Source: JAKQIM01 sp964633225
Lineage (GTDB): Bacteria; Chloroflexota; Anaerolineae; Anaerolineales; UBA4823
Direction: 5' to 3'
Length of the DNA: 28,157 bases
Assembly: GCA_964633225.1 (NCBI GenBank)
Contig: CAZWFQ010000049.1
Coordinates: forward strand, 1-28,157
Both the position numbers and the translations under genes were made by a program. The notes beneath the pieces are model-generated. The model was not told the DNA's origin. It saw only the letters and a list, made by a program, of their open reading frames with translations, and made no database searches. Each line of letters begins with the position of its first letter. Positions within the stretch are counted from its first letter, which is position 1. Below, one piece after another: positions 14,015 to 22,526 of this stretch.

Positions 14015-15568
14015 ATGTTGCCTGATTTTCGGGTCCGCCAGCGCGACTACTTGCTGGAGATCAGCCGGGCGCTAACCCAAGAGCTAGACCTGGACAAGCT
14101 CTTGGAACGCATCCTCTATATCGCCGCGGAGATGCTGGCGGGCCAGGCAGGTTTGATTGCATTGCGTTCTAAGCCGGGGGGGTGGACCGTAGAGGTGACT
14201 CACGGTTTTCCCCCCGCTTTGGCGCGTTATTTGGAACCCTTGTTGGCTGGTGTCTCAGATTATGAAGATCCTGCCCGCTTTGAGCTTCCAGAGATCAACC
14301 GCTTGCTGCAAGAGTTGGCACGTTCGGTCAGCCTGGGTTTGCTTACCGGGGTGGGTTTGCCTCTGATCGCACGCCAGCATGTCATTGGCGTAATCTTCAT
14401 CTTTCGTAATTATCGGGGTGTATTTTCAGGCAACGATCGGGCTTTGCTAGCAAGCTTTGCCGACCAGGCTGCCATTGCGGTTCAAAATGCACAACTCTAC
14501 AAGCAAATTAATCATGAAAAGCAGCGCATGGATGCCCTGCTCGATTCGGCTGCCGATGGTATCCTGATCCTGGCTTCAGATTACAACATCACGCGCAGCA
14601 ACCCGGCCTTTGCACGCATGTTGGGTGAGCCGTTAGACGCTATCCTGGGCAAGCAGCATGGCGATGTCGTTCACCTGGCTCGCCGCGAGGATGGCCAAAC
14701 GCTTGAGCAGGCTGCCGCCAATGGTTGGCCCCTTCAGCCAGATGCATCTTTATATGTTGAAGGTGATTTAAAGCGCTCCAACGGTGCGCCTTTACCGGTT
14801 GGTATTACATATGCTCCCCTGATGACGCCAGACGGGGCCCTTCAAAGCATCATCGCCACAGTGCGTGATATCACGCACTTCCGTGAGGCTGAAGAGATCA
14901 AGAGTACCTTCATCTCGGTAATCAGCCATGAGTTAAAAACCCCGGTCGCGCTGATTAAAGGGTATGTGGGTACATTGCGCCGCGAAGATGTCCATTGGGA
15001 GCGCGAGATTGTCCAGGACAGCCTGGAAGTGATTGAAGAAGAGGCCGATCGCCTGGCAGGGATGATTGAAAACTTGCTGGATGCCTCGCGCTTGCAGGCA
15101 GGAGGGCTGACGCTCAAGTTGGCCGACCTGGATTTGTCTGTCCTGGCAAGGCGTATGGCTGAACGATTCCGCACGCAAAGTTCTATTCATCTGATCACGG
15201 TAGATTTCCCGCTCAATTTCCCTATCGTCATGGGCGATGAAGCCCGCCTGGAACAGGTGTTTTCAAACCTGCTTTCCAATTCCATCAAGTATGCTGTCCA
15301 GGGTGGAGAGATCCAGATTACCGGGCAGGTGCAATCTGACCAGGTGATGATCTGTGTCAGCGACCGTGGTCCGGGGTTGTCGCCGGATGATATCCCGTTC
15401 ATTTTTGATAGTTTTTACCGCTCTACAGATGCGAAACGTACGACCAAAGGGGCCGGCCTTGGCCTTTACCTGGCACGCGCTGTGGTTGAAGCGCATGGCG
15501 GGCGTATTTGGGCGGATCCCAACCCGGGCAGCGGCACGCGCATCTGTTTTACACTGCCGCGCTCATAA
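14015..15568 (+). CDS. Soluble sensor histidine kinase (GAF-PAS-HisKA-HATPase)
   Basis: 517 aa from ATG 14015. A GAF domain (about 18-165, LDLDKLLERILYIAAEMLAG to DQAAIAVQNAQLY) is followed by a PAS domain (about 175-290, MDALLDSAADGILIL and a PAC end TVRDITHFREAEE). The dimerisation helix has H305 in FISVISHELKTPVALIKGY, and the ATPase domain has QVFSNLLSNSIKY, DRGPGLSP, FDSFYRS and GAGLGLYLA. All catalytic boxes are intact. There is no transmembrane segment, so it senses a cytoplasmic cue. The frame extends upstream to 13952 inside the aminotransferase gene; that part is unlikely. It lies in the aminotransferase-kinase-CpXC transcript, with no partner response regulator next to it. Confidence 0.94.
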   Translation: MLPDFRVRQRDYLLEISRALTQELDLDKLLERILYIAAEMLAGQAGLIALRSKPGGWTVEVTHGFPPALARYLEPLLAGVSDYEDPARFELPEINRLLQELARSVSLGLLTGVGLPLIARQHVIGVIFIFRNYRGVFSGNDRALLASFADQAAIAVQNAQLYKQINHEKQRMDALLDSAADGILILASDYNITRSNPAFARMLGEPLDAILGKQHGDVVHLARREDGQTLEQAAANGWPLQPDASLYVEGDLKRSNGAPLPVGITYAPLMTPDGALQSIIATVRDITHFREAEEIKSTFISVISHELKTPVALIKGYVGTLRREDVHWEREIVQDSLEVIEEEADRLAGMIENLLDASRLQAGGLTLKLADLDLSVLARRMAERFRTQSSIHLITVDFPLNFPIVMGDEARLEQVFSNLLSNSIKYAVQGGEIQITGQVQSDQVMICVSDRGPGLSPDDIPFIFDSFYRSTDAKRTTKGAGLGLYLARAVVEAHGGRIWADPNPGSGTRICFTLPRS

Positions 15569-15589
15569 ACTTATCTTTAGGAGAATTTC

Positions 15590-16927
15590 ATGTCCAAGAC
15601 TCGTCTCAACTGCCCCAGCTGCCGCCAGCCGATCATGGCTGATGTGGAACAACTTTTTGATGTTGGAGCCGACCCTTCTCTCAAGCAGGTTTTCTTATCC
15701 GGGGCTTTTAATATTGCGCAATGCCCCCACTGCGGTTACCAGGGTATGCTGGCCACACCTCTTGTATATCATGACCCCGATAAAGAACTGCTGCTGACGT
15801 ATTTCCCAGCCGAGCTTGGACTGCCAGTGACGGAACAGGAGCGGGTCGTCGGGCCGATGATCACCCGTGCTACCAATTCTTTGCCTCAAGAGAAGCGCAA
15901 AGCTTACCTGCTGCGTCCCCAAACCATGTTGACGCTTCAGGGCATGCTGGAGCGCATTTTGGAAGCAGATGGTATTACACGCGAGATGATCCAGGCTCAA
16001 CAGCAGCGCCTGGCTTTACTCCAGCGTTTGTTGGGCGCATCAGATGAAATAATTAATCAGATTGCAGCGCAAGATGATGCCACGTTAGATGCGGAGTTCT
16101 ACGGCTTGTTGAGCCGTTTGCTCGAAACTTCCATGATTAGCGGTGATCAAGAGTCAGCCCAGCGTTTGGGAGAATTACAGAAGAAATTGCTGCCTATAAC
16201 CACTTTTGGTCGTAAGATCCAGGAACAGTCTAAAGAGGTAGAAGCTGCCGTGGGCGAGCTGCGCGCTGCCGGGGAAAGCCTGACGCGTGAAAAGTTATTG
16301 GAATTGGTAGTCAGTGCTCCGAACGATATCCGCCTGAGCGCGTATGTCAGCATGGCACGCCAGGGTATGGATTATGCCTTTTTCCAGTCTTTCAGTGAAC
16401 GTATCGAGCGTGCCAGCGGTGCTGAGCAGACGCGCCTGACTGAGCTGCGCGAGCGCGTGTTGGAGATGACGCGTGCAATCGATCAGCAAATTGGGGCCCA
16501 GGTCCAGCGTTCCCGGCAGCTATTGCAGACGATCTTAGCCGCACCTGATGTCAAAGAAGCAACAGCTCAGAGCTTGCCTGCCATTGATGAATTCTTCCTG
16601 CAAGCTTTGGAGGAAGAGATGGATGCAGCCCGCAAAAAAGGCGACCTGGAATACATTGCCAAGTGTAAACAGGTTGAGGAGGTGCTGCGTGAGGCCAGCG
16701 CTCCGCCGCCAGAATTGGCCCTGGTCGAGGAATTGCTGGGCGCCCCCGATGAGCAAGCTTTGAAAGCCAAGCTGGAAGAACATCGCAAAGAGCTCAGCCC
16801 CGAATTTATGGAAGTGCTGACGGCCCTCATCGCCCGCACCCAAACTGGTGATGAGCAAGGGATCAATCAGCGCCTGCAGACGATCTACGGCCTGGCGCTG
16901 CGCATGGCAATGCAAGCCAACCTGTAG
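15590..16927 (+). CDS. CpXC-domain protein with long helical C-terminus
   Basis: 445 aa. The N-terminal 60-120 residues contain two zinc-finger-like pairs, LNCPSCRQPI (C8-x-x-C11) and IAQCPHCGYQG, typical of the CpXC domain, whose function is unknown. The rest (about 100-445) is nearly all charged helix: repeated Glu/Leu/Gln heptad-like stretches such as EQSKEVEAAVGELRAAGESLTREK, suggesting a coiled-coil scaffold or sensor. There is no signal peptide. AGGAG (15579-15583) precedes the ATG by 6 bases, and it lies 21 bases after the histidine kinase. A strong bidirectional terminator follows. Co-transcription with the kinase suggests a regulatory or structural partner, an inference from position. 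Confidence 0.85.
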   Translation: MSKTRLNCPSCRQPIMADVEQLFDVGADPSLKQVFLSGAFNIAQCPHCGYQGMLATPLVYHDPDKELLLTYFPAELGLPVTEQERVVGPMITRATNSLPQEKRKAYLLRPQTMLTLQGMLERILEADGITREMIQAQQQRLALLQRLLGASDEIINQIAAQDDATLDAEFYGLLSRLLETSMISGDQESAQRLGELQKKLLPITTFGRKIQEQSKEVEAAVGELRAAGESLTREKLLELVVSAPNDIRLSAYVSMARQGMDYAFFQSFSERIERASGAEQTRLTELRERVLEMTRAIDQQIGAQVQRSRQLLQTILAAPDVKEATAQSLPAIDEFFLQALEEEMDAARKKGDLEYIAKCKQVEEVLREASAPPPELALVEELLGAPDEQALKAKLEEHRKELSPEFMEVLTALIARTQTGDEQGINQRLQTIYGLALRMAMQANL

Positions 16928-16936
16928 AGGAAATAA

Positions 16937-16973
16937 AATAAAGAGGCGGCAGTTTTGATGCCGCCTCTTTATT
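16937..16973. terminator. Bidirectional terminator between CpXC gene and FHA regulator
   Basis: A 15-bp perfect stem: arms 16937-16951 and 16959-16973 with core AGAGGCGGCA and a 7-base GTTTTGA loop, bordered by A-rich and T-rich flanks. It lies between convergent genes and overlaps the stop codon of the minus-strand FHA regulator. Confidence 0.9.
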
Positions 16974-17661
16974 ATTTAATTGTGGGGTTTTCTAATCGCA
17001 AGCCGTGCCCGCGCACAGTCACCAGGTAATTTTCTGTGGGGTCCAGGGCCGCCAGGCGATCCCTTAAGCGCCGGATGAGGGCATCCAGGGCTTGTTCGGT
17101 AACGCCGGCTGCCTCTTCTTCGCTCCAAACACATTGAATCAATGCTTCGCGGGTCACCACTTCTCCCTGGCTGTCATAAAGGATTTCGAGCAGCTGGAAT
17201 TGCGATACAGAAAGCGGCGGCAGAAGTTCTTTGCTTTTGATCCAGACCCGCCGAGAGCGCTTGTCTAGGTGCAAATGCCGCACCTGCGGGATGAAATCAG
17301 CCGGCTCTGGCATGTTGGCATCCAGGGGTAGGGTGGCGTCAGAGCTTAGATAAATGAATTGCTGGGCCAGGGCAATTTGGACGATATCACCATCTTGCAA
17401 GACCACTGGATCGCTAATGGGGTGCCCGTTGCAGTGGGTGCCATTTTTGCTGCCCATGTCTTCTAGCTGAGTGCCATCTGGGGTGATCGTAAAGCGTGCA
17501 TGATAGCGTGACACCTGCCGGTCAGAAACCACCACATCGCAAGTCTGGTCACGCCCTATAACCAGGCTATCTTTTAGCATCCAACGCTGTCCATTTAACG
17601 GACCAGCTTGCGCCACAATCGTCGGCAGGTCCTCGTTGTTCTTCAGCATGGCATTCATCAT
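16972..17661 (-). CDS. FHA-domain transcriptional regulator with OmpR-type winged helix
   Basis: 229 aa. An N-terminal FHA domain (about 14-105) has the phospho-threonine-binding residues GR (36-37), S51-x-x-H54 in SRYH and SKNG (71-74). A C-terminal winged-helix DNA-binding domain (about 130-225) of the OmpR/PhoB type has LLEILYDSQGEVVTREALI, VTEQALDALIRRLRDRL and the wing VTVRGHGLRL. No receiver or BTAD domain. It would bind a phosphorylated partner and DNA. The divergent neighbour is a PknB-like kinase, so a kinase-FHA-regulator switch like PknH-EmbR is likely. The ATG is 5 bases after a -10 hexamer with no SD; in-frame ATGs at 17658 and 17649 are alternatives. Probably leaderless. Confidence 0.92.
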   Translation of the reverse strand: MMNAMLKNNEDLPTIVAQAGPLNGQRWMLKDSLVIGRDQTCDVVVSDRQVSRYHARFTITPDGTQLEDMGSKNGTHCNGHPISDPVVLQDGDIVQIALAQQFIYLSSDATLPLDANMPEPADFIPQVRHLHLDKRSRRVWIKSKELLPPLSVSQFQLLEILYDSQGEVVTREALIQCVWSEEEAAGVTEQALDALIRRLRDRLAALDPTENYLVTVRGHGLRLENPTIK

Positions 17662-17666
17662 TTTGG

Positions 17667-17675
17667 ATTATACCT
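17667..17675 (-). promoter_or_regulatory. Promoter of the FHA regulator
   Basis: Minus-strand AGGTATAAT with a perfect hexamer (17672-17667), only 5 bases from the ATG at 17661. This implies an mRNA starting at the initiator codon or at the nearby in-frame ATG codons. Confidence 0.55.
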
Positions 17676-17683
17676 TATCCACA
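17675..17683 (+). promoter_or_regulatory. Consensus DnaA-box sequence beside the FHA regulator promoter
   Basis: TTATCCACA, the strict DnaA-box consensus, lies two bases upstream of the FHA -10 hexamer. ATCC/GGAT half-sites recur at 17690-17693 and 17698-17701. A second identical 9-mer lies inside the GGDEF gene at 8947-8955, so chance is plausible. Confidence 0.25.
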
Positions 17684-17770
17684 GGGTGTATCCAATAGGA
17701 TTTCGTATCTATGCGTAAATGATTTGGGGGTGGGCCTGTCGAAAAAGTGGGGCATTAAGAAAGTTTTGCC

Positions 17771-17779
17771 TGTTATAAT
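17771..17779 (+). promoter_or_regulatory. Promoter of the Ser/Thr kinase (extended -10)
   Basis: TGTTATAAT with a perfect hexamer at 17774-17779; start of transcription is expected near 17786. The kinase ATG at 17816 has GGAG at 17804-17807. Confidence 0.55.
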
Positions 17780-17815
17780 AGAGGGGTAATCCCGCCACGC
17801 CAGCGGAGATAATTT

Positions 17816-18808
17816 ATGCCAACGCCCTTACGCTCTGGAGAAGTTCTCAGAAGTCGCTATAAGGTCCGCAGGATCATTGGGCACGGCGGCATGGGGAGTA
17901 TTTACCTGGCTGACGACATCCGTTTGGAGGGTCGTCAATGTGCTTTGAAAGAAGTGGAGCACGACCGCAGCCTACCACCCGAAATCGTGCAGCAAGCCCG
18001 TGATCAGTTTCTGCGTGAAGCGACTGTTTTGGCGCGCCTGGATCACCCCAACTTACCCAAAGTGTCTGATTATTTCTCGATGGGGGTGCGCGATTACCTG
18101 GTGATGGATTTTGTGCCGGGCAAAGATTTGCGCACCCTGATGATGGAAGCGCGCCAGGGCAATGCTTTTTTGCCTGAAGGCGATGTATTGATGTGGGCAG
18201 GGCAGTTGGCAGATGCCCTGTCGTACTTGCACAGCCAGACTCCCCCCATCTTGCACCGGGATATCAAACCTAGCAACTTAAAGGTTACCCCCAGCGGATT
18301 GTTAAAGCTGGTGGATTTTGGTTTGGTCAAGATCCTGTCCTCGGACGATGTCACGGTCACGGTTTTACAGGGGCGGGGTACGGCACTGTACACCCCTCTG
18401 GAACAATACGGTGGTGATTCGGGCCATACCGATGCGCGCAGCGATGTCTACGCCTTTGGTGCTACCTTATATCATTTGCTGACCAATACACCTCCAGCCG
18501 AGGCGCGCGAAAGATTTCTGCATCCCGAAAATTTGGCGCCTCCCCGGCAGATTAACTCAGGCCTGAACTCCCGCACAGAAAAAGCCATCTTGTGGGCCAT
18601 GAGCTTGCATCCTGATGAGCGCCCACAGAGTATTGATGCCTTCCGCGAGGCTTTGTTGGGCGAAAATTGGACCCCTCCGCCCCGCATCACGCGCAAGTCC
18701 GCCGCCCCCTCCTTGTGGTCTATCCTCACTGCACAGCGCGAACAGCCGCTGATTTGGATCACAGCCGGTCTTTTGGTCTTGAGCTTACTGTTTACGCTTA
18801 TTCGTTAA
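17816..18808 (+). CDS. PknB-like Ser/Thr protein kinase with C-terminal membrane anchor
   Basis: 330 aa. A full Hanks-type kinase domain (about 15-275): glycine loop IIGHGGMGSIYLA, ATP-lysine K45 in ALKEVE, catalytic HRDIKPSN (H147-D149), metal-binding DFG (D167), and activation segment GTALYTPLEQYGGDSG followed by TDARSDVYAFGATLYHLLT. All catalytic residues are present. After a short basic linker, one hydrophobic helix (about 310-329, LIWITAGLLVLSLLFTLI) ends the protein, so the kinase domain is cytoplasmic and there is no PASTA or other outside sensor. It is divergent from the FHA regulator at 16972-17661, a probable substrate. It converges on the GH3 gene with only 4 bases between stops. 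Confidence 0.95.
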   Translation: MPTPLRSGEVLRSRYKVRRIIGHGGMGSIYLADDIRLEGRQCALKEVEHDRSLPPEIVQQARDQFLREATVLARLDHPNLPKVSDYFSMGVRDYLVMDFVPGKDLRTLMMEARQGNAFLPEGDVLMWAGQLADALSYLHSQTPPILHRDIKPSNLKVTPSGLLKLVDFGLVKILSSDDVTVTVLQGRGTALYTPLEQYGGDSGHTDARSDVYAFGATLYHLLTNTPPAEARERFLHPENLAPPRQINSGLNSRTEKAILWAMSLHPDERPQSIDAFREALLGENWTPPPRITRKSAAPSLWSILTAQREQPLIWITAGLLVLSLLFTLIR

Positions 18809-18812
18809 GCGA

Positions 18813-21638
18813 TCAGATGATTCTGTGCTGCCGGGTTTGCCAGAACTGCCAGGCCCAGGCTGCGCCTGCCCCCAAGGCAGCTCCTAATGCTGCTACCGCA
18901 ACCACCCCCAAGATGCCAGTGCTTTCGATCAATGGTCTGCTCCCAGGAAGATCCAGGGCCAGGTAGGTGTAAGCCAAAAGCCCGCAGGCCAATGCCACCA
19001 ATCCTCCCCGTACTCCCCATAGCAGGCTGCGTTTTTGGGTGATCAGCCAATAATTGGCTCCACCAATCAAGCCGGCTGCCAGGAATGAGCCGAGCCAATC
19101 GCCCAGGTTGACCTGCCCGCGCGGCCCCACGACAATTGGAATTGGGGTGGGGGAGGGTGTGTTGGTGGGTGTTTCGGTTGGCGCCTGGGTGGCTGTGGGC
19201 GATGGCTTGGGCGTCTCGGTGGGGGATGGGATGGTTGGGGTTATGTTCTCGAACGGAATTTCGTAGGTGAGCGCTTCTGAGAGCATGGCCGGGTCGCTTT
19301 GAGCGCGAATAGATATTGTGCCCGATCGGTCAACGCGCAGCGTGGCCCGAGCAACACCCCGCAGGGTTTGGGCCTCGCTTTGTTGAGATGGTACCGCATC
19401 GCCATTGTATGTCAGCAAGAATTGGACGGGGGTCCCATCTGGCACAATATGCCCGTTATGATCCAGGATGATGCCGGTATACGCTGAAATCATGTCGCCG
19501 ACGCGAAAGGTCGGCCCTAATATGGGGTCGGGAGTTGGTGTGCCGCTGCCGGTTGCAGCAGTCAGATCGAGAAAAAGGGCAATCGTCTGATCTGGGCTGG
19601 GGAATGTGGCGGTATTGAGATCGTACCCTGCTCCCTCAACCGAAACGGGCAGCGCACCTTCGGGCTGCATCTCTTGGAAAAGCAGCTTGGCAGCCACTTC
19701 AATAAACTTGCTGGAGCGGCCAAACAATCCATAGTATGCCGTCAGCTTCGAGATGTCGGTCGCATCTAAATAATAGGGGGCGTTGAGCGCAAAGACGATG
19801 ATGTTTTTTCCTTGCAGCAAGTCGGGGCGTTGGTCAAGAAACTGCCTGAAAGCCAGCGATGAAGGGATGGATGGTGTGGTGTTGAGCATCGCCACCACAA
19901 TCCAATCCGCCTGGCGCAAATCGTTTTCGATCTGCAAAGCGCCCGTTCCCGCAATCAGCATATCCTGTAGATCTTGGAACGAGTATGATTCAAGGTTGCC
20001 CGGCAGGATTTGTCCAGAGCCGCTGTATAAGCGCGTCACCGCTGCTTCCAGTGCATCCGGATTGAGCACAAGTTCTTGCCTGCATGCGGCGCATTGCTGG
20101 AAGATACGCGAGTCGCTCAGGAATACAATCTGGTCGTTGCGCTGGGGTGGGTCAGGGATGGCGTCATCAAGCTCATCGAGCGCCGGGCTGATCAACGTGG
20201 CAGCCTGGCGGGCCACGTCGAAGGTCACCTGAGTTGAGCTGCCCAGCTGCGCAATCCCATTTTGGTCTGGTAGGCTATCCGTCAAAGAGAAGGAGTTCCC
20301 ATATAGGCGAAATTTTAGGGTCAAGATGCGCAGCACCGATTCGTCAACGCGCTGTGCAAAGGCAGCATCTTCGCGGTACTTCAGGGCAAAGAAAGCTAAC
20401 GTGCTGATGATTGTAGTGTATGTATCGGGGTCAGCACTGGCACGAAAATCTCCCAGGTATAAAAGATCATTGCCTGCCAAAAAGGCGTCGCGGGCAACAA
20501 AGCGGCTGTTAAAGGTTTGTCCTGTCGGGTCATAGAAGCGTCGCACAGCACGGCTGCCAAGATCGTCGCTGATCATTACGCCACCGTTTTGTCGCCACGT
20601 GACAAACGGTGTCAGGTTCATAAGCTGCGAAAAAGCCTGCGTATCAAAACTGACCGGCTTAGTGGTGGCGCGGATATTGCCTTGGAAGCCCTGGTAACGG
20701 ATATGGGAAGTGAGCAGAGCATCCGCGGTCGTTTGCTGGTCTGGAGCGTTGCCAGTGACCGAGAAGAAAGGTGCCAATTCAATCTGTTTTAACTGTTCCA
20801 GAGATTTACGCACCGTTGCAACTTCTTCTTCGGGTAGGCGATCTGACCCCCCAAAACCCGGAAAGTGCTTGGCAACCACTGCGATTTGGTCATTGCTGCC
20901 CTGATGTATGCCTGCGATGTAAGATTGGCCCATTTGTCCGACCCAATATGGGTCTCCCCCAAAAGTCCGCACACCCAGGTCGCTGCCGCTTTCGGCATTT
21001 GGGCTTTCAATCACATCCAACGATGGACCAATGAGTAAGTTAAAGCCCAGGGCGGCTAATTCTTGCCCCAACACATCACCGACCTGGAACGCCAGGTTGG
21101 TGTTCCAGGTCGCCCCGATGGCCATCGGGCTGGGTAAGGGGGTCATGCCGCTCAGGATCTGATCGTATGGGTAGCCATCTCCCTCTTGTGAAATGCCTAT
21201 GAAAAGTGGAATATAAGCCGGGCGGAAGTTTTCATTGGTAATGGGGTTGACTTGCATCGACTGCGAGGCTGTGTATTCATTTCGCTGGATTTGCCCGGTC
21301 AGGCTCTCTACCAGGGCGATGGTTTGGTCTACTCCCACAAAATTATTATTGCTCGCCAGGAGCACGACCCCGCCGATGTGGTGGTTGACAATCAGATCGT
21401 AGATTTTGCCGCCCGTGGGCGAGCCTGCTCCGGCCTCAGGGCCTGTGAAACTGACCAGGAATAATTGGCCCACCCTTTCCTCAGGTGTGAGCGTTGCCAG
21501 CAAATCGGCCGCGTGGCCTTCGGGGGTAATGGCTTGTGCTTCTGCAGGCGCAAGGGGCGCTGCCCACCCGGTGGCGGTGGGGGTCAGCCAAACGATCAGC
21601 AGCAGAATATAGAACAGGCGAAGCGGCAGGCTTTTCAT
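18813..21638 (-). CDS. Secreted, membrane-anchored NagZ-type glycoside hydrolase family 3 protein
   Basis: 941 aa, far longer than NagZ (about 340). A signal peptide (1-27) is followed by a GH3 TIM barrel (about 45-430) with IGGVVLLASNN, GFNLLIGPSLDVI, KHFPG (257-261) and the nucleophile region SDDLG (S357-D358-D359). Next come an alpha/beta GH3-C-like domain (about 490-700), a beta-rich domain (about 710-795), a Pro/Thr-rich linker (about 796-836) and about three membrane helices at the C-terminus. NagZ enzymes cut beta-GlcNAc from muropeptides using a His-Asp pair after KHFPGHG; here that loop reads GGSDRLPEEE, lacking DSH. It may act on another glycan or be degenerate. Its ATG overlaps the CoA-transferase stop as ATGA. 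Confidence 0.9.
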   Translation of the reverse strand: MKSLPLRLFYILLLIVWLTPTATGWAAPLAPAEAQAITPEGHAADLLATLTPEERVGQLFLVSFTGPEAGAGSPTGGKIYDLIVNHHIGGVVLLASNNNFVGVDQTIALVESLTGQIQRNEYTASQSMQVNPITNENFRPAYIPLFIGISQEGDGYPYDQILSGMTPLPSPMAIGATWNTNLAFQVGDVLGQELAALGFNLLIGPSLDVIESPNAESGSDLGVRTFGGDPYWVGQMGQSYIAGIHQGSNDQIAVVAKHFPGFGGSDRLPEEEVATVRKSLEQLKQIELAPFFSVTGNAPDQQTTADALLTSHIRYQGFQGNIRATTKPVSFDTQAFSQLMNLTPFVTWRQNGGVMISDDLGSRAVRRFYDPTGQTFNSRFVARDAFLAGNDLLYLGDFRASADPDTYTTIISTLAFFALKYREDAAFAQRVDESVLRILTLKFRLYGNSFSLTDSLPDQNGIAQLGSSTQVTFDVARQAATLISPALDELDDAIPDPPQRNDQIVFLSDSRIFQQCAACRQELVLNPDALEAAVTRLYSGSGQILPGNLESYSFQDLQDMLIAGTGALQIENDLRQADWIVVAMLNTTPSIPSSLAFRQFLDQRPDLLQGKNIIVFALNAPYYLDATDISKLTAYYGLFGRSSKFIEVAAKLLFQEMQPEGALPVSVEGAGYDLNTATFPSPDQTIALFLDLTAATGSGTPTPDPILGPTFRVGDMISAYTGIILDHNGHIVPDGTPVQFLLTYNGDAVPSQQSEAQTLRGVARATLRVDRSGTISIRAQSDPAMLSEALTYEIPFENITPTIPSPTETPKPSPTATQAPTETPTNTPSPTPIPIVVGPRGQVNLGDWLGSFLAAGLIGGANYWLITQKRSLLWGVRGGLVALACGLLAYTYLALDLPGSRPLIESTGILGVVAVAALGAALGAGAAWAWQFWQTRQHRII

Positions 21639-22516
21639 GATGCTACCGTCGCGGGAACGTATGCTTCTGCACCGGCAAGTTGCTGGGCTTCTTGGGTCAA
21701 AATCTCGTGTAACAGCTCGCGGCGTGATGCTCCGCTTAAAGATTCTAGATGGCGAATACCCAATGGATCAATTTCTTCTCGCAGCAGGTGCAGCTCAATC
21801 TCCGATGGCCGGGGGGTTTCGTAAACATCAGGGGCCACTTCAAACTCAAAACCGGTATGGGCCTGGATGTTGGACACGCTTACCCCAGGATGATAAGAGA
21901 TCAGCCGTAGGCGGCCATTGGCGAAGTCAAACTGCCCCAGGTCTGAGACCAGGTAGCTTGGGCCGGCGCCTTGTGTGCGGAGGGGATTGTTGCCCAGGCC
22001 TGAGCAGAAGTCAAGCTGCTTGACAAAGGTGGCGCGAGAATGACGCGGCACATACAGGTACACATCCTCTGCAAACACGGTCACATCTGGTATCCCGCCG
22101 GCGCCCGGCAATCGCAGCCGTGGGTGCCGGTAATCTTTGCCAAAGGCAATGTTGTTGAAATTGCCAAAACAATCTACCTGTGCCGGTCGGAAGAATTCTT
22201 TCAAGTGCAGGCTGGTTAAAATTTCTACTGCCGCGCGCCCAAAGCCAATGCTGCTCAATGCCCGGTCTAGCCACAGCGTTTCAATGCTGCGGATGCTGAG
22301 TGGCGCGGGATAACGACACATGCCCTGCCCAATTGCCGAAGCAAAGTACAGGTCTGGCGCATGGGTGTACCGAGCCAGCATATACGCAGCCGTTGCCAGT
22401 GGGGTTGCCAAACCTTGCACCACTGCATCGCCAGCCCGTATCTGGCGTGCCATGCAGGTCACCATGATATCGTCAGGGCTGGGGAGGGCTTCTGAGGGGA
22501 GTGCAGCGCGGTCCAT
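21635..22516 (-). CDS. CoA-transferase family I beta-type subunit, unpaired
   Basis: 293 aa. The pattern DDIMVTCMARQIRAGDAVVQGLATPLATAAYMLARYTHAPDL, then DCFGNFNNIAFG, LPGAGGIPDV and a ligand-binding core FVKQLDFCSGLG, is that of CoA-transferase beta subunits such as GctB or IpdB. Those act as heterodimers with an alpha subunit on CoA thioesters. No alpha subunit is visible on either side: neighbours are a glycerophosphodiesterase and a GH3 protein, all in one tight run. The catalytic Glu expected near APDLYFASAIG is not apparent, as in IpdB-like members, which are hydrolases rather than transferases. The substrate is unknown. The ATG at 22516 lies 10 bases after the previous stop; the stop overlaps the GH3 start. 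Confidence 0.85.
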   Translation of the reverse strand: MDRAALPSEALPSPDDIMVTCMARQIRAGDAVVQGLATPLATAAYMLARYTHAPDLYFASAIGQGMCRYPAPLSIRSIETLWLDRALSSIGFGRAAVEILTSLHLKEFFRPAQVDCFGNFNNIAFGKDYRHPRLRLPGAGGIPDVTVFAEDVYLYVPRHSRATFVKQLDFCSGLGNNPLRTQGAGPSYLVSDLGQFDFANGRLRLISYHPGVSVSNIQAHTGFEFEVAPDVYETPRPSEIELHLLREEIDPLGIRHLESLSGASRRELLHEILTQEAQQLAGAEAYVPATVAS

Positions 22517-22526
22517 AACCTGTTAC

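Noticed and set aside
19130..19250. Low-complexity repeat stretch
   Set aside because: It encodes the Pro/Thr-rich stalk of the GH3 protein in frame and needs no separate explanation.
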